Shown here: one piece after another, positions 9,580 through 18,813 of the stretch
How the letters are laid out: each line of letters starts with the position of its first letter
Position numbering within the stretch: position 1 is the first letter of the stretch
NCBI GenBank assembly: GCA_012961165.1
Contig: DTZW01000098.1
Span: forward strand, 1 to 35,948
Direction of reading: 5' to 3'
DNA: 35,948 nt
Origin: Gammaproteobacteria bacterium
GTDB taxonomy: Bacteria > Pseudomonadota > Gammaproteobacteria > Pseudomonadales > Azotimanducaceae
Notes under the pieces: model-generated
What the model was told of the DNA's origin: nothing
The model's database searches: none
What the model saw: only the letters and a program-made list of their open reading frames with translations
Translations under genes and position numbers: made by a program

Positions 9580-9720
9580 CGTGCAAACTCCTCGTTTTTA
9601 GGCTTCCTTAAAGGTAGCTTCTATAATGTAGGCGCAACGTTGTTGCACCGGAACGTGATATTCCCGAGCAACATAACTATTTCCAGGCGACGATAGGTAG
9701 TTGTGTCGCTATGAACTGCT

Positions 9721-10560
9721 TTATGGACCGGAAGAGAAAAAACTGCTGATGAGCGTATTGAATCGTTCTTTGTGTTCAATCTGAGTCCAGTGGCCACAGT
9801 TCCGAAAAAGGTGCAATTCAGAATTTTCTATCAGCCTGAAAAATTGCTCGGAAGTCGAGACAGGTATTACCTGATCTTCAGCACCATGGATAATCAGGGT
9901 TTTTTGTTTGATATTCTGAATATCCTCTTCTGCGCTCTGCATGCTCTTAATCCAGCGTTGTCTTGGTGCAGGAAACATTCTGCTGAATGCTTCCTGAAAA
10001 CCCGGTTGAACACTGGCTTTATAGCGTAATTCGGCCAACTCATCGGATACCAATTCGCGATTGAACGCAAAGGTATCAAGCAACCCACGCATATTTTCAA
10101 TCGATGGCTCGTATCCCCACACCTTGTCCAGACCAGGTGTGAGTTCGAAGTGAACACCAACGCTCCCCATCAAAACCAGTTTCTCAACACGTTCCGGGTA
10201 GCGAATAGTCAGCGCAAGGGCTAGCGCGCCCCCAAACGAATTACCGACTAGATGCGTTTTCTGAATATCAAGCGCATCCAGCAAATCGATAGCATGTTGC
10301 ACCCACCTATCCATATTGTATTCAATCCCATCGGGCCGTTCGGTATAACCAAAACCTGACATATCTGGCGCAATGACCCGGAAGCGATCAGACAGCGCCG
10401 GAATGGTGAGCCGCCAATTAGCCCATGCCGTAACACCCGGACCTGAACCGTGTATAAGAAATACATTTTCACCGGCACCCACATCATGATAGTTGGTCTT
10501 GAAATTTCCTGTTTGGACCGATCGAGCTAATTCCGGGTTTTCACTACTCATATTCACCAC
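9721..10560 (-). CDS. Alpha/beta hydrolase, 2-hydroxymuconic semialdehyde hydrolase-like (DmpD/XylF/TodF family)
   Basis: HGSGPGVTAWANWRLTIPAL, nucleophile elbow GNSFGG, IIHGAEDQVIP, and NCGHWTQIEH catalytic His. Confidence 0.88.
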   Translation of the reverse strand: MVNMSSENPELARSVQTGNFKTNYHDVGAGENVFLIHGSGPGVTAWANWRLTIPALSDRFRVIAPDMSGFGYTERPDGIEYNMDRWVQHAIDLLDALDIQKTHLVGNSFGGALALALTIRYPERVEKLVLMGSVGVHFELTPGLDKVWGYEPSIENMRGLLDTFAFNRELVSDELAELRYKASVQPGFQEAFSRMFPAPRQRWIKSMQSAEEDIQNIKQKTLIIHGAEDQVIPVSTSEQFFRLIENSELHLFRNCGHWTQIEHKERFNTLISSFFSSGP

Positions 10561-10685
10561 CTGCTGTTATGTTTCAATCAGAAAAAACGTTCGCACGCAT
10601 GGTTCAACATAGTTACAAGAAAACACGATTCGATACGATGTATTGTTCGATGGCGATTGTTGATTGATGCTGCCCTTATCCTGAC

Positions 10686-11735
10686 CTAAAAAAATCGATC
10701 GAAATGCAACTGATCAAACGGTAGCTGATGGTCAATCATTAGCATCCGTTGTACTGCATCGGTCATAGACGGCGGCCCACAAAAGTAGTATTCATACACG
10801 GGAATTTGATTTCCCAGCACTTTTTCTGCCAGTTCGTGAACGAAACAGCATTCACCTTGCCAATTCTCCCCTAGCGTTGCATCAGAGATGGCATTTTCAA
10901 GCAGGAACTTTGTAGATGTCCGACCGAGTTCTTTCACCAAAGCGGGTGTGCAAATGTCAGCTGGTCCTCGACCGCCATAGAATATCCGTACGACCCGATC
11001 GTTAAACCGATCATCATTCGCGATGGATCTGGCAATAGACATAATCGGAGACAATCCAGAACCTCCTGCCAGCAGCACAATTTCGCGAGAGCTTTCAGGT
11101 CGCAGGTATGCCAGGCCAAAAGGACCGTCCATCGAGATCTTGTCGCCGATCACCAGTGAATCGAACAGATAGGTGGAGCCAGCCCCCCCGGGCATTTTTT
11201 TCACGATGAATTGCCATAATCCATCATCACCAGGCACGTTAGACATCGAATATGCGCGCTCACCTGTGACCCCCGGAAGCGACATCAACACATTTTGCCC
11301 CGGCAGGAAGCTCCCGGCACTGTCTGACTCGAAGACAAATTCAGCCATATCACTGGTGAGATCGTGCCTACCGACAAACGTCGCTTCAAATTTCTGGGGT
11401 TTTTCAGTTTCAGTGGGTTCGTCGGTGAGATGGAGCTTGATTTTGCAATCACCCCTGGGACGGCATTGGCATCCTAGATATTTTCCTTTCCGTATATCTC
11501 TTGGAGAACGGCCGGGCGCACCCTGCCAGATTACGTCTAGCTCACCCGTGATCAGTTCAAACTTACAGGAACCGCACCCACCTGAATTGCATTCGTAAGG
11601 GAAATTTAGCCCCGCTCTCAGAGCTGAGCGCAGTAAAGTATCGGATTCGCTGCACCTGTAGCTAATTTCATCATTGTGATTAGTTATCTTGTACATATCA
11701 TTATCTTGTTGTGACGCCAACGTTTCATTAAACAA
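10686..11735 (-). CDS. tmoF: NADH oxidoreductase component of toluene monooxygenase (TmoF-like)
   Basis: Plant-type 2Fe-2S CNSGGCGSCKFELITGELDVIWQGAPGRSPRDIRKGKYLGC; FAD motif RAYSMSN; NAD region GGSGLSPIMSIAR; last gene in a tmoABCDEF-ordered set. Confidence 0.9.
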   Translation of the reverse strand: MFNETLASQQDNDMYKITNHNDEISYRCSESDTLLRSALRAGLNFPYECNSGGCGSCKFELITGELDVIWQGAPGRSPRDIRKGKYLGCQCRPRGDCKIKLHLTDEPTETEKPQKFEATFVGRHDLTSDMAEFVFESDSAGSFLPGQNVLMSLPGVTGERAYSMSNVPGDDGLWQFIVKKMPGGAGSTYLFDSLVIGDKISMDGPFGLAYLRPESSREIVLLAGGSGLSPIMSIARSIANDDRFNDRVVRIFYGGRGPADICTPALVKELGRTSTKFLLENAISDATLGENWQGECCFVHELAEKVLGNQIPVYEYYFCGPPSMTDAVQRMLMIDHQLPFDQLHFDRFF

Positions 11736-11742
11736 AAGAGCT

Positions 11743-12738
11743 TCAAGCTAATCCCAGGCTCACCTGAAATTGCTTGACTGCAGCCTTTGCTTTTCCCGCG
11801 GCTTCCTGTCCGGAAGGTAACGCTTCACAATAGGCGTCAATACCTCGCTCAGCTAACGGCATCCATTTGTCGATCCAGGTTTGAATCACTTGATTGTTAC
11901 CTTCGGTCTGTAATGCCAAAGCTACCAACGCAGTACTCCAACGACGATGTCGTTCTGCGTCACGAAGCTGCGCCTGCGTCAATAGCCCCAGCAAGGTATC
12001 GCCGTGAGCTCGCGCAGCATCGCCTAATTGGTTGAGTGTTGATTCTTCGATCGCGGGCTTCGCCACGAGGTTGATAACGGTGAACGCTTCTGCCCAGTCC
12101 CAGGTTACAAGCGCTTTTTCCATGAGTTCACGGAAACCTTGCCACATTGGATCCTTCTCCCAAATCTCCCTTTCGGATACGCCAAATCCCACATCAGTGT
12201 GAGTTTGCGAAAGCTCCGTGGTTCGGTACGCGGTATGGCTTAACCAGCGCAGGGAATCTGCAGTCTGGTAGGTCGCGCAGTTGGTAATAGTGCTAGCGGG
12301 TGCCATTTGATGAATATAGGCAGAGCCGAGTTGAAGCGTATGGTGCAAATATCGAGCAGGCGTATAGGCTTTACTTAAAAACACGACCCACTCGGTATCC
12401 AACAGTTCGTCGTGACCCCGATCGCTAAACTGATCAAACAAACCCGATACATATGTTTCCTGGCCATCCTGCAATAAATTGTAGGTACGATAAATTATCT
12501 GATCTGGATCGCGAAACTGATCCCAATCATTACATTTCAGTGGGCTTTGATTACGGTATTTCTTATACCACCTGGACATGTGAATATCGGCATCAAGCTC
12601 CCAGGGCTGATCCGGGTTGTTCATATGATAATGAAGATTGGTCGAAACGATTTCATACTCACTCGGGCGCCTACGATTTCCTGCTAAATGAGACCAGGTC
12701 TTCAGTGGTTTGAGTGTTTCCGGCTGCTGCTCCGACAT
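11743..12738 (-). CDS. tmoE: Toluene-4-monooxygenase-like hydroxylase beta subunit (TmoE-like)
   Basis: 331 aa; KTWSHLAGNRRRPSEYEIVSTNLHYHMNNPDQPWELD is characteristic of the family; gene order. Confidence 0.9.
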   Translation of the reverse strand: MSEQQPETLKPLKTWSHLAGNRRRPSEYEIVSTNLHYHMNNPDQPWELDADIHMSRWYKKYRNQSPLKCNDWDQFRDPDQIIYRTYNLLQDGQETYVSGLFDQFSDRGHDELLDTEWVVFLSKAYTPARYLHHTLQLGSAYIHQMAPASTITNCATYQTADSLRWLSHTAYRTTELSQTHTDVGFGVSEREIWEKDPMWQGFRELMEKALVTWDWAEAFTVINLVAKPAIEESTLNQLGDAARAHGDTLLGLLTQAQLRDAERHRRWSTALVALALQTEGNNQVIQTWIDKWMPLAERGIDAYCEALPSGQEAAGKAKAAVKQFQVSLGLA

Positions 12739-12761
12739 TACGTTTACTCCTTATTTCGCTC

Positions 12762-13076
12762 TCAAAGTGATTTGTTATAGTAAAAACGCATGTGATCCGA
12801 ATCTGCCTCAATCTGACCGGCGAAAGAACTCAGATTGATTTCAATTTCCTGCATCTGGAATGACCGGCCCAGACATTCCTCAAGAGATTCTCGGGTAAGT
12901 ATTAATTCCTGTTCCGCCGATATCCGAAGATAAGCGACTTTATCCTCGACGACTATTTCCTTATCAGGGTTATCCATTTCAGCGGCTTCAACCACAGCCA
13001 TGGCTACTTCACCAGCTCGCATGATAGGTCCTACCCGATTGTTTAATGTCCCGTCTTTCTGGTTCGTAGCAGCCAT
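12762..13076 (-). CDS. tmoD: Monooxygenase effector/coupling protein (TmoD-like)
   Basis: 104 aa; MmoB/DmpM-fold protein with [26 protein letters not shown]...[37 protein letters not shown]. Confidence 0.9.
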   Translation of the reverse strand: MAATNQKDGTLNNRVGPIMRAGEVAMAVVEAAEMDNPDKEIVVEDKVAYLRISAEQELILTRESLEECLGRSFQMQEIEINLSSFAGQIEADSDHMRFYYNKSL

Positions 13077-13118
13077 TTTTTACCTCACTATTTACCTGTA
13101 TTCGTTTGTCGTCACTGT

Positions 13119-13457
13119 CTAGCTGTGGGACCTGAATGGTTCTACGCCTGAAATGTCGACTAACACGTCATCGTCTTCTATCTTCACCGGATATTCTGAA
13201 ATCTTGCAGTCATCCGGATTTATTCCTTTACCTGTCCTGCAGTCAAACTGCCATAGATGGGCTTTACAGGTGAGCACTTTGCCGTCAAATTCACCTTCAA
13301 CCAGTTCCATTTCCTGATGGGGGCACATCGCCTGAAAAGCCTTAATGTCACCGCCGTCTATGCCAACAACCAGAACATCGGTGCCACTTGCCGTCTCGAA
13401 CGAATCCATGTCACCTTCCCAAACATCGTCCATCGTGCATACTTTTTCATAAGTCAT
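13119..13457 (-). CDS. tmoC: Rieske ferredoxin (TmoC-like)
   Basis: 112 aa; CPHQEMELVEGEFDGKVLTCKAHLWQFD Rieske ligands; position between B and D subunits. Confidence 0.92.
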   Translation of the reverse strand: MTYEKVCTMDDVWEGDMDSFETASGTDVLVVGIDGGDIKAFQAMCPHQEMELVEGEFDGKVLTCKAHLWQFDCRTGKGINPDDCKISEYPVKIEDDDVLVDISGVEPFRSHS

Positions 13458-13471
13458 TTCGATATCAGCCC

Positions 13472-13744
13472 TCAGTTATCCATAAACAGAATGTCGAGCG
13501 TCTCGGTTGGACGCAGCCCTGCATCTGCAACTTTCATGTCACGCGGAAAGAGTTCACCATTTTCATGATGGCGCACTCTTAATACCTTACCTTCCGGCAT
13601 TCGAACCCGGCGATCGATCGAATGGTATGCGCACTTTTTGGCCACCTCATCCATCGTGTCCTCCGTATCGACAGGTACGAGTTGAAGAACAAAATCACGT
13701 TCAAAATTTGAATGAATTGGAAATTGAGCCATTTGTCTAATCAC
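13472..13744 (-). CDS. tmoB: Hydroxylase gamma subunit (TmoB-like)
   Basis: 90 aa; MAQFPIHSNFERDFVLQLVPVDTEDTMDEVAKKCAYHSIDRRV typical of TmoB; gene order. Confidence 0.9.
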   Translation of the reverse strand: MIRQMAQFPIHSNFERDFVLQLVPVDTEDTMDEVAKKCAYHSIDRRVRMPEGKVLRVRHHENGELFPRDMKVADAGLRPTETLDILFMDN

Positions 13745-13785
13745 CTATTGATTGGATTGCCAACATTGGTTTATGCAACATTGGG

Positions 13786-15285
13786 CTATGCAACATCGTC
13801 AATTTTCTGACTGTAGGCTTCCACCCAGGCATAACCATGAGCATCGTCACCCATTTCGCCAGGACGGAGCCCCATATATGAAAGACCACCAGCTAAATCA
13901 GGGGGCTGAATCTCCCCTGATAAGAATCTGTCAATAAAGTTCATATGCCCTTTGTAACGGTCTGGGTCGATCTGGAAACACCAGCGATCCGGTTCGGAAC
14001 CAAAGTGATAAAGCCTGCCCTCGTATTCCAGAGGATAGTCTTTCACATTCCATCCATTACCCGGCGTGCCGACGATTGGAATGTTCGACATATTACAAAT
14101 GGTCGGAAGGGTTTCTGGCCCTGTCAGTTCCGGTTTCCCATCCTGAAGATTTTCAACAATAACGTCCCAACACTGACCCCATGTCTCGTTCCATCCAGGA
14201 TATTTTTCTTCCAGCCACTCACGTTCAGCCGGTGTGACGCCCGCTGCAGGATTCCACCAGACCGTAGGCCGCCAATACCAGACACCCAGGTGCATGCCAT
14301 GGTGTGTTTCATCGAGCGCACGAATGAACTCATCCCAGTACCAGGGTTTATCCAGGCCCAGATCAAGTAATTGGCGTTCAAACTGTGCGACGATCCACTC
14401 CTCCATGAATTCCTTAAACGACTGCTTACGCGCTTCAAGCGGTGTGTAGTAGTCCAGGATCGGGCCAGTGAGTACTGAAAATAATTTCCAGGCTCGCCAG
14501 ATTGCTGCATCAACCATGGTCTGGGCTTCTTCTTTTTTCCCGTTAGCGATGAGAATTTTTAGTGAAGGGCCCCCTTGCTGGGCATGTCGCGATTCATCAG
14601 TTTGAACGCTGGAAATGAGGCTCGCAAAAGTGTGGTCACCAGCCTCGGCTGCATCTGCAGCCAGACCCAGGAACTGCATATTTGTGAACCCGGTTTCGAA
14701 TCCAAAAGTTAACATTATCGACACAGATACGGCATCCCGTGTCATCATAATGTCATCGAAAAATGATCGTGCGGCAATAGATGCCCACGAATTGGTGTGG
14801 TAGGCCCGATGGGCCCAATCCCATTGACGATTGCGTTTGATGTTCGCATGCGGGAAGAACAGTTGAATCTGCGCATGCCGATTTTCATCCATCATGCCAA
14901 AAACAGCCATGTTGCGATTACCGGGTGCCTTGGCGAATCGCGCCATCCTCCCTTCTGCGGTGCTCGCTGCGTACTCAGCGAGAGCGATTGCACCATAATG
15001 TGCAATCATTGTACTCACCCAACCCGGATCTGCCCGGTCAACAAAGGCATCTCGCTCCAGCGCAGCCTTGACGGAGTAAGCACCCGAATCCTTCTCTCTT
15101 TGAATAGATACATATTCAGGATAGCTGACTTTATATGGCTCATCATAGGTTTCCCACACTTCTGCAGGAATACCTCTGGACCCGCTCATCTCTTCGGGGA
15201 ACATTTCGTCTTCCTGAACATATTTAACTGACCAGTTTGTGGTCCGCGTTAAGTCGTACCATTCTTCTCTTTTTAACAACGCCAT
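13786..15285 (-). CDS. tmoA: Toluene-4-monooxygenase-like hydroxylase alpha subunit (TmoA-like)
   Basis: 499 aa, collinear without gaps with remembered TmoA over the first ~210 residues; diiron ligands in AEYAA, DENRH, TDESRH; SYPEYVSIQREKD.AYSVKAALER conserved. Confidence 0.94.
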   Translation of the reverse strand: MALLKREEWYDLTRTTNWSVKYVQEDEMFPEEMSGSRGIPAEVWETYDEPYKVSYPEYVSIQREKDSGAYSVKAALERDAFVDRADPGWVSTMIAHYGAIALAEYAASTAEGRMARFAKAPGNRNMAVFGMMDENRHAQIQLFFPHANIKRNRQWDWAHRAYHTNSWASIAARSFFDDIMMTRDAVSVSIMLTFGFETGFTNMQFLGLAADAAEAGDHTFASLISSVQTDESRHAQQGGPSLKILIANGKKEEAQTMVDAAIWRAWKLFSVLTGPILDYYTPLEARKQSFKEFMEEWIVAQFERQLLDLGLDKPWYWDEFIRALDETHHGMHLGVWYWRPTVWWNPAAGVTPAEREWLEEKYPGWNETWGQCWDVIVENLQDGKPELTGPETLPTICNMSNIPIVGTPGNGWNVKDYPLEYEGRLYHFGSEPDRWCFQIDPDRYKGHMNFIDRFLSGEIQPPDLAGGLSYMGLRPGEMGDDAHGYAWVEAYSQKIDDVA

Positions 15286-15378
15286 TTCCTGTCCTCCGAA
15301 TAACGACTATCGCCCAAGATTCTCGCAGTATTCCAATCTTATGACCAACTTCTTCCGGCAACATGTGGCCTGCGGAAT

Positions 15379-15605
15379 CAACATGTCTTGGACCACAACA
15401 CTGGTTACCCCAATTTTTTGCCTATGAGTTTTTCACCGTCAGCCTTACGCATCTGCAGCAACGCTGTCGATATCGCGTAGGCATTTTCGATGGAAATATC
15501 AGGTTCACGCTCCGTCAAAGGATCAACGACCTGGCATTCACGTATCGCTGCGTATAGCTCTGCTGCCAAAAGCACTATTTTTTGTTGATTCATTACGGTT
15601 TCCAT
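15379..15605 (-). pseudogene. Truncated, frameshifted N-terminus of 2-hydroxypenta-2,4-dienoate hydratase (DmpE-like)
   Basis: QKIVLLAAELYAAIRECQVVDPLTEREPDISIENAYAISTALLQMRKADGEKLIGKKLG then stop at 15405. Adding one nt at the GGGG run (15408-15411) restores GVTSVVVQDML, matching DmpE GKKIGVTSKAVQNML. The remaining ~190 residues are absent. Confidence 0.82.
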
Positions 15606-15609
15606 CTAC

Positions 15610-17061
15610 CTATAGTTTTAAACATACATTTTTGAGTTCGTAATAAAACTCAAGCGAATAGTGACCGCCTTCCCGCCCAGTACCCGATTGTTTCATCCCG
15701 CCAAACGGGGTTCTCAAATCCCGTAAAAACCAACTATTCACCCAGCAGATACCGGTATCCATTTTTGCCGCGACCCGGTGTGCCCTCGACACATTTTCAG
15801 TCCATATGGCGGACGCCAGGCCGTAGTCGGTATCATTAGCCAAACGAATAACTTCTTCCTCGGTATCAAACGGTGTGATGTGACAACAAGGCCCGAATAT
15901 TTCTTCTTTAACGATAGGAGAACCTTCATCCAGCCCAGTCCAGATGGTGGGCTCCACCCAATAGCCACCTGATAGTTCAGCATCCAGATCTGGTACGCTG
16001 CCACCCGTGATTAACGTTGCTCCCAGTTCAATTGCCTGCTTGTAATAAGACAAGACTTTGTCACGGTGCACAGCGCTGATTAATGGCCCCAGAGTCGTTG
16101 CCGGATCATCTGGCTTGCCCATCACCAGGTTTTCTGCCCCCGCCTTTAACCTGGCGATAAACTCGTCAAAAATCTCTCTCTGAACATATAGCCGCTCGGT
16201 GCCGAGGCATACTTGCCCGCAATTCGCGAATACCGAACGCATCGTACCTTCAATCGCTTTGTCCATATCGCAATCGGCAAAAACAATACCCGGGTTCTTA
16301 CCACCGAGTTCCAGTGAAGCATCTCTAACGCCGTGCGAAGCAGCCTCCGATATTTTTTGACCGGTTGCTGTAGAGCCAGTAAAGGTGATTGCATCAACAC
16401 CCGGGTGAGTGACTAATGCGGCTCCTACTGAATTTCCCTGCCCAAGTACAACATTGAACACGCCTGCCGGTATTCCGGCGGCATTCATGACCTCACCCAG
16501 AAGACTTGTCGTCCTTGGTGTTTCTTCTGAGGGTTTGACTACAACCGTATTACCACAGGCCAGTGCGGGTCCCACCTTCCAGGTCATAAGCAACAGCGGC
16601 AAGTTCCAGGGACCAACTACAGCAATGACGCCTTTGGGTTTTCTGATGGTGTAATTAATCGCACCAGTACCATCTGGGGTCGCCATGTGGAAGGCTTCAT
16701 CTGCAGCACTTTTAATCGTATCCGCGAAAACCTTGAAGTTTGCAGCACCGCGAGGAATGTCAATTTTCTCGGCGAGTGAGTATGGTTTTCCTGTATCCAG
16801 GCATTCCGCCAGCAGAAACTCATCAAATCGTGCATTAATGCCATCGGCGACGGCGTACAGTAGTTCTACCCGGCAATCTATTGACATCCGGCCCCATTCA
16901 TCATCAAGAGCTCTTCTAGCCGCAGTGACCGCCTGATCAACATCATCAACGCTGGCAATCCCATAACGTGCAGATACCCGCCCGGTGGTCGGATCAAAGT
17001 TGTCTTCCCAGGAGGCTGGCTCAAGATATTGACCGTCTACAAAACTGCGAATTTCCTGCAT
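15610..17061 (-). CDS. dmpC: 2-hydroxymuconic semialdehyde dehydrogenase
   Basis: 483 aa aldehyde dehydrogenase; VTFTGSTATGQKI-like TGSTATG, ELGGKNPGIVFADCD, FANCGQVCLGTERLYV; adjacent to catechol 2,3-dioxygenase. Confidence 0.9.
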   Translation of the reverse strand: MQEIRSFVDGQYLEPASWEDNFDPTTGRVSARYGIASVDDVDQAVTAARRALDDEWGRMSIDCRVELLYAVADGINARFDEFLLAECLDTGKPYSLAEKIDIPRGAANFKVFADTIKSAADEAFHMATPDGTGAINYTIRKPKGVIAVVGPWNLPLLLMTWKVGPALACGNTVVVKPSEETPRTTSLLGEVMNAAGIPAGVFNVVLGQGNSVGAALVTHPGVDAITFTGSTATGQKISEAASHGVRDASLELGGKNPGIVFADCDMDKAIEGTMRSVFANCGQVCLGTERLYVQREIFDEFIARLKAGAENLVMGKPDDPATTLGPLISAVHRDKVLSYYKQAIELGATLITGGSVPDLDAELSGGYWVEPTIWTGLDEGSPIVKEEIFGPCCHITPFDTEEEVIRLANDTDYGLASAIWTENVSRAHRVAAKMDTGICWVNSWFLRDLRTPFGGMKQSGTGREGGHYSLEFYYELKNVCLKL

Positions 17062-17062
17062 A

Positions 17063-17503
17063 CTATTTCTCGATATTCTCGCTCGCGGTCAACATATCCA
17101 ATCCGGCTTTCGCACAATCTTCGTCTTCGTCTTCACTGCCACCGGAGACACCAACTCCTCCAATTAATTCACCATTGAATTTCAGGGGTAGCCCACCACC
17201 AAAAGTAACCAGGCGCGGTCTGTGCAGGATTCCTTCACGTAACATACTACCGGTCGTTAGTGCGCCAGCCCATTCGCTCGTTGCGAACCCAAAGCCAGCA
17301 GCGGTATAAGCTTTGTCAATCGCAATTTCGATGGAATGAAGAAAAGCACCATTTGATCGTAAAAAAGCCATCAAGTTACCGCCGGTATCAACGACCGCTG
17401 CATTCACCTTCAGCCCTGATTCCTCTGCCCTGGCGATAGATGCCTGCACGATTTTCATCGCCAGTTCCGTCGAGACGCTGGATTGTTTGTATAGAACATG
17501 CAT
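17063..17503 (-). CDS. GlcG/HbpS-like heme-degrading-domain protein
   Basis: 146 aa; VNAAVVDTGGNLMAFLRSNGAFLHSIEIAIDKAYTAAGF and GGLPLKFNGELIGGVGVSGGSEDEDEDCAKAGLD are family signatures. Confidence 0.85.
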   Translation of the reverse strand: MHVLYKQSSVSTELAMKIVQASIARAEESGLKVNAAVVDTGGNLMAFLRSNGAFLHSIEIAIDKAYTAAGFGFATSEWAGALTTGSMLREGILHRPRLVTFGGGLPLKFNGELIGGVGVSGGSEDEDEDCAKAGLDMLTASENIEK

Positions 17504-18447
17504 CAGGTGTAAACAGCTGTGAATGCTTCGTTCAATTCTCCGGAGTGATAAAAAATACCGGTGCCCAGCTCATCTTCAGTCCAGTTAATAACGGGCATGT
17601 CCGGTTGTGCGAGATATCCCAGACCAGCAAACGTTTCATTACGATTGCCGGATGGGTCAAAGAAGTAAATCGTCTCACCACGCGTAATGCCGTGTCGATT
17701 TGGCGTCACATCCACCTTTACTTTCTTCATTCGCATAATGTCAGCGGCTTTCAAAATATCAGCCCAGCTGTCTACAAAGAACGCGGCATGGTGAAATCCC
17801 GCTTCTGGTCCTGGTACAAAAGCAATATCGTGAGGTGTACTACCAACGGTTAAAAATGCTATCGCCTGAATGCTGGCATCTGGCCCAACTTTCACTTGTT
17901 CCGTTACTCTGAAACCCATCGTGCCAGTGAGAAACTCTACATTCTCCGCAATCTTGTTCAGCGACTCTTCAGGATTAAATGGCGCCACCAATAAAATATG
18001 ATCCAACCAGTGCACACCCACGCCTTTTCTGTCTATGGGCCACGGAGCCGGATTGACATCACCAACAGCCTTGCCCACGCACTCTTTCTCTGCAAATAGC
18101 ACCATTACATGACCACTTGGTAACAAAAAGCGAATGCCACGGCCGCAGGCAAACATTTCACCCGGCACCAACTGTTCAACTTCAACGCCTTTTGCTTTGA
18201 TCGCCTCGGCATACTCATCAAGATCCGAATCCGACTCACACTTATAGGCGACATAGTTCATACCTGCACGATCGGAGGGTGAAAGAATCAGACAGTATTT
18301 ATCCCATTCGTCCCAGCCTTTCAGATAAACGTTACCATCGTCATCTTCCCCGGTACGGCTCAGGCCCAAAATGTCTTCATAGTGTTCGAGCGCCGCTGCC
18401 ATATCCAGAACACGCAAATTCACATGACCAATTCTCATAACACTCAT
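17503..18447 (-). CDS. dmpB: Catechol 2,3-dioxygenase (extradiol)
   Basis: 314 aa; metal ligands in [24 protein letters not shown], and [16 protein letters not shown]. Confidence 0.94.
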   Translation of the reverse strand: MSVMRIGHVNLRVLDMAAALEHYEDILGLSRTGEDDDGNVYLKGWDEWDKYCLILSPSDRAGMNYVAYKCESDSDLDEYAEAIKAKGVEVEQLVPGEMFACGRGIRFLLPSGHVMVLFAEKECVGKAVGDVNPAPWPIDRKGVGVHWLDHILLVAPFNPEESLNKIAENVEFLTGTMGFRVTEQVKVGPDASIQAIAFLTVGSTPHDIAFVPGPEAGFHHAAFFVDSWADILKAADIMRMKKVKVDVTPNRHGITRGETIYFFDPSGNRNETFAGLGYLAQPDMPVINWTEDELGTGIFYHSGELNEAFTAVYT

Positions 18448-18465
18448 TGCTTTCTCCTGTTCAAT

Positions 18466-18801
18466 TTAGTTCCTGTTCGCCTGATGAAACGGCAACACCC
18501 TTGTTTTCAGTTTCTCGAGCACCTCGAGTTCAATATCTGTTTCCGGGAATATGCGACAAGCTAAACCCAACCCATTGTTCTCGTCATCCTCAGAAATATG
18601 GGCTCGACTCATCGGCAGGTAGCTGCATTGCCCGGATACAATCCGCACCCTGCAAACTCCACACCCGCCACCGTGACAACCGGACGGAATACTTTTTCGC
18701 CCAAGTGCGGCCATTGCATTGAGAACTGCTTGATCGTTACCGCACAAAAATCTTTCCTGACTTTGTACAAGGGTAATCTCATAATGCTTACTCGCACTCA
18801 T
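18466..18801 (-). CDS. dmpQ: XylT/DmpQ-type chloroplast-like [2Fe-2S] ferredoxin
   Basis: 111 aa; CHGGGCGVCRVRIVSGQ...LACRIFPETDIELE; between C23O and phenol hydroxylase reductase. Confidence 0.9.
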   Translation of the reverse strand: MSASKHYEITLVQSQERFLCGNDQAVLNAMAALGRKSIPSGCHGGGCGVCRVRIVSGQCSYLPMSRAHISEDDENNGLGLACRIFPETDIELEVLEKLKTRVLPFHQANRN

Positions 18802-18813
18802 TCACCGACTTCC

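Noticed and set aside
9631-9649. GGCGCAACgttGTTGCACC inverted repeat between the hydrolase and the flavoprotein gene
   Set aside because: Short arms with one mismatch and no promoter context; not enough to call an operator.
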